From an uncultured beta proteobacterium (GTDB taxonomy: Bacteria > Pseudomonadota > Gammaproteobacteria > Burkholderiales > Burkholderiaceae), in NCBI GenBank assembly GCA_903826775.1, contig CAIKFU010000022.1, positions 1 through 64,000 of the forward strand: a stretch of DNA of 64,000 bases, read 5' to 3'. Below the pieces are notes generated by a model, which had not been told where the DNA came from, did no database searches, and saw only the letters and a program-made list of their open reading frames with translations. The translations under genes were made by a program, and so were the position numbers. Position 1 is the stretch's first letter, and every line of letters begins with the position of its first letter. This document shows, in pieces, positions 57,726 through 64,000 of the stretch.

Positions 57726-59789
57726 GTGGCACAGCCTTATGCACCTTTAGTCCAGCAGATGTTGCTGGATTTTCAACAGCAACGCCTCGAGGCTGCTGAG
57801 CGTATAGCTACCTCCATATTGCGAATCAACCCTAAGGATTTGGTTGCGCTGCAGGTGCAAGGCCTTTCTATGGCGATGCAAGGGCGGATTGTTGAAGCAG
57901 TCACTCCGCTATCAAAAGCTGCGCAACAAGACTCCAAGAATTCGGAGTTATTGACTAACCTTGCTAAAGCACAGCATGGCGCAAATTTATTTAGTCAGGC
58001 ACTTGAAACATTTGAAAAGTTAAAGCGCCTATCTCCCAACAATCCTCAAATTTTGACAGATCTTGCAACAACTTATGCAAAATTAAAGCGCTATGAACTC
58101 GCTGATGCAAACTATAAAAAGGCATTAGAACTTGATCCAAATTATTTCTTAGCTTGGTCAAATTTGGGTAACTTGCAAAGTGATCTTAGGTTTACTGATG
58201 AGGCGATTGCCAGCTATGAAAAGGCGCTCAAGTTAAGTCCAAATTATGCTGAGGCATGGACAAATCGGGGGAATGCATTCTTTGATTTGGGGGATTATGA
58301 AGAGGCCTTGATTAGTCATGAAAAGGCATTGAACATTAATCCGCATTATGGCGAGGCCTGGGTTAACCATGGTAATGTCTTGCAAGAGTTGAAGCGGCTT
58401 GAAGAGGCTTTTGTCAGCTATCAGAAGGCATTTAATTTAAAGCCACTCCATCCTTATCTTTATGGAAAATTGCTGGCAGCCAAATTTGCCGCCTGTATTT
58501 GGGATAATGAAGAGCCAACGGTAGATCGTTTATTGGAGCTGGTTCGTAATGGAGTATCAGTTTCAATCCCATTTGTATTGCTGCAAACACCCGCATCATT
58601 AGAGATTCAAAAACGTGGAGCAGAGCTCTTTATTGCGGACAGGGTGCCGGTTTTTAATCAAAAATCTTTGAGCATTAAACCAAAAAAAGCCAATGAAAAA
58701 GTTCGTATCGGATATTTTTCGTCGGATTTTAAAAATCATCCTGTTGGAATTTTGATGGAAGGAATTTTGAAATTTCATGACCGATCTGAATTTGAAGTCG
58801 TTGGCTTTTTCCTTAACAAAAGAACTGCTGATGCGATAGAAATTCGAATTTCAGAATTATTTGATTGCACCTATGATTTATTTGAATTGAGTGATCAGGC
58901 CGCACAAGATTTAATACTTGGGCAGAATATTGACATTGCCATTGATTTAAATGGCCATACTGCTGGATCCCGGTTACCACTTTTTGCTAGGCGTGTAGCT
59001 CCTTTGCAGGTGGGCTTTCTAGGGTATGCCGGAACATCAGGGGCTAATTTTTTTGATTATTTAATCGCGGATGAAGTGGTAATTCCTTTTGGTGAGCAAG
59101 CGCACTATACAGAAAAAATTGCGTACTTGCCGCATTCGTTTTTCCCTGTTGATACCACTATTTCACCTGCAAAACTGGGGTCGTTGCCAGATCGCGTAAG
59201 CCAAGGATTGCCGGAGCTTGGTTTTGTTTTTTCTTGTTTTAATAATTCATACAAGATTACGTCCCATATCTTTACGATTTGGATGGACTTGCTAAAGCAA
59301 GTTCCTTTAAGCGTGCTTTGGCTTTCACATTCATCTGCTAGGGCGGCGGATAATTTAAGGGCGGAGGCTAAATCTAGAGGTATTGATCCAAATCGCTTGA
59401 TTTTTGCAAATCGTGTTCCTGGTCGGGTAGAGCATTTAAGTCGCCTCAGGTTGGCTGATTTATTTTTGGATACCCCTAATTACAATGCTCACGCTACGGC
59501 CGCCGATGCGTTGTGGGTTGATGTTCCGGTATTAACTCAAATAGGCCAAACGTATGCCGGACGCGTGGCGGCGAGTCAAATAATGGCCTTAGGGTTTCCT
59601 GAGTTGGTTGCCCATTCGGAGAATGAATATATTGCTAAAGCGCTGGATTATGCAAAGAGCCCACACAAACTAAATGCGCTTCGAGATTCTATGAAAGAGA
59701 AAAGGGGGCATAACCCTCTGTTTGATACTGCTACGTATGTAAAAAATTTAGAGTCGCTTTATAAAAACCTATTAACACCCAATTTGTAA
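57726..59789 (+). CDS. TPR-containing O-GlcNAc transferase-like (SPINDLY-type) glycosyltransferase
   Basis: 687 residues from GTG. Residues ~1-245 are about seven TPR units with regular signatures (AWSNLGNL, AEAWTNRGNAFFDLGDY, GEAWVNHGNV). Residues ~325-680 form a family 41 glycosyltransferase domain: RIGYFSSDFKNHPVG, DLNGHTAGSRLPLFARR followed by APLQVGFLGYAGTSG, and NAHATAADALWVDVPV. These are the UDP-sugar-binding and catalytic segments of OGT-like enzymes. It is expected to glycosylate proteins in the cytoplasm; donor (GlcNAc or other) and target are unknown. It lies 19 bases after the dehydrogenase gene. Confidence 0.92.
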   Translation: MAQPYAPLVQQMLLDFQQQRLEAAERIATSILRINPKDLVALQVQGLSMAMQGRIVEAVTPLSKAAQQDSKNSELLTNLAKAQHGANLFSQALETFEKLKRLSPNNPQILTDLATTYAKLKRYELADANYKKALELDPNYFLAWSNLGNLQSDLRFTDEAIASYEKALKLSPNYAEAWTNRGNAFFDLGDYEEALISHEKALNINPHYGEAWVNHGNVLQELKRLEEAFVSYQKAFNLKPLHPYLYGKLLAAKFAACIWDNEEPTVDRLLELVRNGVSVSIPFVLLQTPASLEIQKRGAELFIADRVPVFNQKSLSIKPKKANEKVRIGYFSSDFKNHPVGILMEGILKFHDRSEFEVVGFFLNKRTADAIEIRISELFDCTYDLFELSDQAAQDLILGQNIDIAIDLNGHTAGSRLPLFARRVAPLQVGFLGYAGTSGANFFDYLIADEVVIPFGEQAHYTEKIAYLPHSFFPVDTTISPAKLGSLPDRVSQGLPELGFVFSCFNNSYKITSHIFTIWMDLLKQVPLSVLWLSHSSARAADNLRAEAKSRGIDPNRLIFANRVPGRVEHLSRLRLADLFLDTPNYNAHATAADALWVDVPVLTQIGQTYAGRVAASQIMALGFPELVAHSENEYIAKALDYAKSPHKLNALRDSMKEKRGHNPLFDTATYVKNLESLYKNLLTPNL

Positions 59790-59818
59790 ATCCAGCATTG
59801 AAAGCGGAGGGAATAAGT

Positions 59819-60535
59819 TTAGTTATTTTCAGTTGCTTTGGCGCGATTCCATACAGGCTCTGTTTTGATTACCTTGGCAATATCAGATAGTATTTTTTCA
59901 TGCAATAGACAGTCTTCATTACTGGCGGTCATCAATACTAGATCGGTGGGCAATGCAAGGGCTTGGCCTGAGGCATCTATGCCGACTGAGTAATCGATTA
60001 AATCAATCGTCAGGTCTTCCTGGCCTCTAGTCATAGCCAGATACACTTCAGCAAGCAATTGGGCATCAAGCAAGGCCCCATGCAAGGTGCGATGTTTGTT
60101 GCTAATGGCAAAGCGGTCGCAAAGTGCGTCTAAGGAATTTCTCCTGCCTGGAAACATCTGTCGAGCATCCACCAATGTATCGGTAATCTTGGCCGCCAAC
60201 CCCCGAAACGGCGGTCGCTTAAGTAGGGCAAATTCATTGTCTAAAAAGCCTAAATCAAAAGGGGCGTTGTGGATGATAAGTTCAGCACCGTCCACAAATT
60301 CAATCAATTGATCCACAATATTGGCAAATAGGGGTTTGTCCGCGAGAAATTCCCTCGATAGGCCATGTACCGCTTTAGCGCCCTCGTCAATGTCCCGTTC
60401 CGGATTGACATAGCGATGAAAGGTTTTTTCGGTAGGACGGCGACCCATCAATTCAACGCAGCCGATTTCAATAATGCGATCACCCGTGGCGGGATTAAGG
60501 CCCGTTGTTTCAGTATCAAGGATAACCTGACGCAT
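59819..60535 (-). CDS. dnaQ: DNA polymerase III subunit epsilon
   Basis: 238 residues; the 3'-5' proofreading exonuclease. Exo I motif LDTETTG (~6-12), Exo II region HNAPFDLGFLDNEF (~89-102) and Exo III region with HGALLDAQLLAEVY (~152-165) give a complete DEDDh active site. The C-terminal extension that binds the polymerase alpha subunit is present but short. It is convergent with the OGT-like gene (29-base gap). rnhA, its neighbour in many genomes, is not seen here. Confidence 0.95.
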   Translation of the reverse strand: MRQVILDTETTGLNPATGDRIIEIGCVELMGRRPTEKTFHRYVNPERDIDEGAKAVHGLSREFLADKPLFANIVDQLIEFVDGAELIIHNAPFDLGFLDNEFALLKRPPFRGLAAKITDTLVDARQMFPGRRNSLDALCDRFAISNKHRTLHGALLDAQLLAEVYLAMTRGQEDLTIDLIDYSVGIDASGQALALPTDLVLMTASNEDCLLHEKILSDIAKVIKTEPVWNRAKATENN

Positions 60536-60555
60536 TATTTAACCGCGTTAAGCAT

Positions 60556-63500
60556 TTAGGTTCCTTCCAATACTTCGGGAGAAATTTCCATCGGACCAGT
60601 TCCAGCGTATTTATCAAGGTAAAGATAAATGACGGGTGTAATAAACAAGGTCACAAACTGGGACAAAATTAATCCACCCACTACGCTAACGCCAAGAGGC
60701 TGGCGAAGCTCGGCTCCCGCACCAAGACCAATTGCAATTGGTAAGGCGCCCATTAAGGCTGCTAGGGTCGTCATGGTAATTGGCCTAAAACGCAATATAC
60801 AAGCAGAGCGAATTGCTTCGTAAGGCGTCATCCCTTGATTTCGCTGCGCTTCAAGCGCAAAGTCAATCATTAGAATCGCATTCTTTTTGACAATCCCAAT
60901 GAGTAGAAGTATCCCAATGATTGCAATGATCGTGAGGTCCATTCCAAAAATTTGCAGCGCAAGCAGTGCGCCAATTGCTGCGGACGGCAGTCCTGCAAGA
61001 ATGGTGAGTGGATGGATATAGCTCTCATATAGACAGCCTAGCAGGGTATAGATGACGCCTAATGCTGCCAATATCAAAACAATCTGCCCGCCTTGATTGC
61101 TTTTAAATACCTTGGCATCCCCGCCGTAGCTAGTGATGATCGAAGAAGGAAGTCCAATTTCTTTGGTGAATTTTTCGATTTGATTGGTTGCGTCGCCTAG
61201 TGGAATATTGGGTGCTAAGTTAAACGATAGAGTAACCGCAGGGAGTTGTCCTTGATGGTTTGCTGAAGTGGGCCCAACCGATCTTGTAAACGTTGCTAAG
61301 CTCGATAAGGGTATGAGCTTATCCGTTGCTCGACCGCGCACAAACACTTTGCTTAAGTCGGATTCGTATTGACGTTGGTCTAAGGTGGTTTCAAGTATGG
61401 CGTAATAAGTGTTTACGCTGGTATAAATTGTCGAGACCTGACGCTCTCCAAAGGAGTTGTAAAGGGCTTGTCGTATATCTGCGATGGTAACCCCAGCGTT
61501 TGCTGCTCTTTCCCGGTTGATATCAATTTTCACATTGAGACCTTTAAGCAAAGAATCGGTGGTGGCATCACGGAACATAGGATCGGCACGCATTTTGTCC
61601 AAAAGCTTTTCCGACCACTCATTGACGCCTTCAAAGCCAACGCTTTGCAATGTAAATTGATAGCGACTTTTGCTGGCTCTCCCACCTAGCTGTAAATTTT
61701 GTACCGGGCGCAAATAAATCTGAAGTCCTGGCAATTCCTTGAATTTATTTCGTAAGCCTTCAAGAACCATGCTCATACTTTCTCGATCGCCGCGAGGCTT
61801 TAGGATAATAAACATCCGACCGGTGTTGGTGCCAGCACTCAGGCCGCCACCTAATAGAGAAACAGAGCTATCGACATTGGGATCGTTTTGAACAATTGCG
61901 GCAGCGCGGTCTTGTAGTTCTAGCATTGCTCTAAAAGAGATGTCTTCGGTAGCTTCGGTTGTTGCTTGGATTTGACCGATATCCTCTTCAGGAAAAAAAC
62001 CTTTTGGGGTATAGACAAATAAAAATATGGTTATCGCAAAAGTGCCAAATGCACCAAAAAGAACCGTTTGACGATGCTTGAGTGCTAAATCCAGAAAGTG
62101 AATATAGGTTTTTTGTACCCAATTAAATAAGCGGTCAAACTGTCTAGTGATGGGGTATTCATGCGCGTGCACCCCAGGCTTTGGCAGGAATCGACTGCAG
62201 AGCATGGGAACAACAGTTAAAGAAACCACTGCGGAAACCAAAATTGAAAGTGAAACGATTACGGCAAATTCTCTGAACATGAGGCCGATTGGGCCTGCCA
62301 TGAAAAATAGCGGAATAAAAACGGCGACCAATGAAATCGAGATGGAAATAATCGTAAATCCGACTTCTTTGCTTCCCTTAAGAGCTGCTTTAAGGGGGTC
62401 CATTCCTTCTTCGGTATAGCGGACGATATTCTCAAGAACTACGATAGAGTCATCAACCACAAGTCCAACGGCAAGCGTAATTCCCAATAGCGAAACGTTA
62501 TCTAGACTGTAGCCCATGAAGTACAGCAAGAAGAAAGCACCAATGAGGGATATTGGTAAGCTGAGTGATGGAATGATGGTTGCAGAAATGTGCTTTAAGA
62601 ATAAAAAGATAACCAACACCACTAGCAAAACAGTAAGTCCTAATGTTAAATTGACATCATGCAGGGCTTCGATGATCGAAAGTGAGCGGTCGTTGAGGGA
62701 CTCAATCTTGATTGAAGCGGGCATTTGCTTTCTAAACTCCGGAAGCATTTGCTTTATGCCTTCCACAACCTTTACGGTATTTGCGCTTGGTTGGCGAAGG
62801 ACTGCAATCGCAATGGATCTCTCGCCATTCGTTGTAGCTAGGGTCTTCACATCTTCATAGCTTTCGGATACCTGTGCAACATCCCGAAGGTAAACCGGTA
62901 GACCTGCGCGTTGGGCAATAATCAAACCTTCAAATTCCTTCGCTCTGACAAGCTGGGGGTTTGCGTATATTGTTAGTGCTTGGCGAGGACCATCCAATAC
63001 GCCAACTGGGCTATTGGAATTGGCTTTATTGATGGCTATTGCTAGCTCATCCATCGTCATATTGCGTGCAGCAAGGGCGTCGCCGATTGCCCTAATTCGT
63101 ACAGCATAGCGTTTTGCTCCGTACACAATAACTTGTGCTACCCCATCAACGGTAGAAACAGTTGGTGAAATCAAATTTTCCGCATAACTGTTTAATTCAG
63201 AAAGATCCATTGAGGGCGAAGTCAATGCTAAAACCAAAACTGGCGCATCTGCTGGGTTTACCTTTCTATAGGAAGGCGGAATCGTCATTTCGATTGGTAA
63301 GCGTTTTTGGGCGCGCAATAGTGCCGCCTGGACATCAACAGCTGCCTTATCAATATCGCGATCGTTATTAAATTCAACCGTAATACTTGTGATGCCTAGA
63401 ATATTGCTGGAACTAATAACGGAGATGCCGTCGATGGTCGCGAATTCCTTTTCCAAGGGAAGGGCAACTGAAGAGGCCATGTTTTCAGGGGAAGCGCCAG

Positions 63501-63654
63501 GTAGTATGGCGCTGACCTGAATGATGGGGGTATTAAAACTCGGAAGTGCGGCAACCGGGATTTTCGTATAAGCAATACTGCCAGCAACAACCGTCGCTAT
63601 TGCCAGTAGCGAGGTCATGATGGGTCGGCGTATACATATTTCGGAAAGCGTCAT
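60556..63654 (-). CDS. RND-family multidrug efflux permease (HAE1/MdtBC-like)
   Basis: 1032 residues, the normal length for hydrophobe/amphiphile efflux RND pumps. It starts MTLSEICIRRPIMTSLL, the MdtB/MdtC-like N terminus, then a large periplasmic porter domain; TM4 contains the proton-relay aspartates in GLVVDDSIVVLENI, and a second half repeats the layout. It forms a proton-driven trimer exporting drugs or other amphiphiles. The ATG overlaps the adaptor stop by four bases (ATGA). No outer-membrane factor gene is in the window. Confidence 0.93.
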   Translation of the reverse strand: MTLSEICIRRPIMTSLLAIATVVAGSIAYTKIPVAALPSFNTPIIQVSAILPGASPENMASSVALPLEKEFATIDGISVISSSNILGITSITVEFNNDRDIDKAAVDVQAALLRAQKRLPIEMTIPPSYRKVNPADAPVLVLALTSPSMDLSELNSYAENLISPTVSTVDGVAQVIVYGAKRYAVRIRAIGDALAARNMTMDELAIAINKANSNSPVGVLDGPRQALTIYANPQLVRAKEFEGLIIAQRAGLPVYLRDVAQVSESYEDVKTLATTNGERSIAIAVLRQPSANTVKVVEGIKQMLPEFRKQMPASIKIESLNDRSLSIIEALHDVNLTLGLTVLLVVLVIFLFLKHISATIIPSLSLPISLIGAFFLLYFMGYSLDNVSLLGITLAVGLVVDDSIVVLENIVRYTEEGMDPLKAALKGSKEVGFTIISISISLVAVFIPLFFMAGPIGLMFREFAVIVSLSILVSAVVSLTVVPMLCSRFLPKPGVHAHEYPITRQFDRLFNWVQKTYIHFLDLALKHRQTVLFGAFGTFAITIFLFVYTPKGFFPEEDIGQIQATTEATEDISFRAMLELQDRAAAIVQNDPNVDSSVSLLGGGLSAGTNTGRMFIILKPRGDRESMSMVLEGLRNKFKELPGLQIYLRPVQNLQLGGRASKSRYQFTLQSVGFEGVNEWSEKLLDKMRADPMFRDATTDSLLKGLNVKIDINRERAANAGVTIADIRQALYNSFGERQVSTIYTSVNTYYAILETTLDQRQYESDLSKVFVRGRATDKLIPLSSLATFTRSVGPTSANHQGQLPAVTLSFNLAPNIPLGDATNQIEKFTKEIGLPSSIITSYGGDAKVFKSNQGGQIVLILAALGVIYTLLGCLYESYIHPLTILAGLPSAAIGALLALQIFGMDLTIIAIIGILLLIGIVKKNAILMIDFALEAQRNQGMTPYEAIRSACILRFRPITMTTLAALMGALPIAIGLGAGAELRQPLGVSVVGGLILSQFVTLFITPVIYLYLDKYAGTGPMEISPEVLEGT

Positions 63655-64000
63655 TTTTTCTCTGGAGTTGGTGTTGCAGGCTCTTGGGTTGCTTCAGCCT
63701 CTTTTTTCGGGGCCGCCTTCTCTTCGAGTATTTTCATGCCCGTGCGTAAATTTTGCTTGCCTTCAACGACAACGCGCTCACCGGACTCTAACCCGCTAAT
63801 CACGCTAATTCCTTGGTAGTCATAAATCACTTTTATGGGTTTAGAAGTTACTTTGCTATCTTTGTCTACAACATAGATGGTTTTCCCTTTGGGAGAGAGA
63901 ACTACCGTCTGTGAAGGAACAATTAAGGCATCTGTGATCGTGCTTGATTGCAGGTAAATTCGTGCAAACTGCCCTGGTAAAAGCATTAATTTATCGTTAG
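63651..64000 (-). CDS. RND efflux periplasmic adaptor subunit (partial, C-terminal part)
   Basis: The frame is open to the right edge, so the N terminus and signal peptide are missing. The visible C-terminal part has LLPGQFARIYL, VPSQTVVLSPKGKTIYVVD and SGLESGERVVVEG, the membrane-fusion-protein beta-barrel and C-terminal domains of RND adaptors (MdtA-like). The last ~25 residues are a charged Pro/Glu/Lys tail. It overlaps the permease gene by four bases and is transcribed with it. Confidence 0.88.
   Translation of the reverse strand, partial: NDKLMLLPGQFARIYLQSSTITDALIVPSQTVVLSPKGKTIYVVDKDSKVTSKPIKVIYDYQGISVISGLESGERVVVEGKQNLRTGMKILEEKAAPKKEAEATQEPATPTPEKK

Overview
The window looks like a chromosomal segment of a betaproteobacterium of the order Burkholderiales, most likely Polynucleobacter or a close Burkholderiaceae relative with modest GC. 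This is inferred from gene order (yicC-gmk-rpoZ-spoT-greB; ilvBHC-psd-pssA-leuA-rpsO-pnp; tpiA-secG-tRNA-Leu-nuoA-N), from two Bug/TctC-type binding proteins without membrane partners, and from DUF1178, DUF3106 and DUF3619 genes typical of the order. No alignment or search was run. No phage, insertion sequence, integrase or CRISPR array was seen; almost all of it is ordinary core genome.

Layout. 1-4.1 kb (minus strand): an unrecognised protein with a histone H1-like lysine tail, then a membrane diguanylate cyclase paired with a periplasmic binding protein. 4.1-4.5 kb: a gene-poor stretch with a start-less open frame. 4.5-7.1 kb (minus): hemW, rdgB, rph. 7.1-11.4 kb (plus): yicC, gmk, rpoZ and a bifunctional (p)ppGpp enzyme, followed by minus-strand greB and a tRNA-Arg(ACG). 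12-15.6 kb: a lipid-transport (MCE/Mla-type) operon in which the permease carries its own STAS domain and an auxiliary lipoprotein closes the set. 15.6-20 kb: a Bug protein, an atypical SDR enzyme and a YbbP-like permease. 20-22.2 kb (minus): an ECF-type sigma factor with DUF3619, DUF3106 and RDD genes.

22.3-29.1 kb is the branched-chain amino acid and phospholipid block: ilvB-ilvH-ilvC, psd-pssA and leuA. leuA is preceded by a clear transcription attenuator: a 25-residue leader peptide with four consecutive leucine codons, a pausing or spacer hairpin, and a strong terminator whose 5' arm can also pair with an upstream segment. A structured leader also precedes ilvB. rpsO and pnp follow, separated by an intrinsic terminator and a long hairpin resembling the RNase III target of the E. 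coli pnp leader. Then come a quinone oxidoreductase, tpiA, secG and tRNA-Leu(GAG).

34.6-49.2 kb is a complete 14-gene nuoA-N operon for proton-pumping complex I, ended by a perfect palindromic terminator. 49.3-64 kb is mixed metabolism: a Nudix hydrolase, DUF1178, mmsA, an Old Yellow Enzyme, a second Bug protein, an amidase, a SprT-like zinc protein, a tartrate dehydrogenase-type enzyme, a bacterial O-GlcNAc-transferase-like TPR protein, dnaQ, and an RND efflux pump whose adaptor gene runs off the right edge.

The most notable items are the leu attenuator, the histone-tailed protein, the binding protein/diguanylate cyclase pair, the sigma/DUF3619 module and the TPR-OGT protein. None is proven to be a new system from sequence alone.
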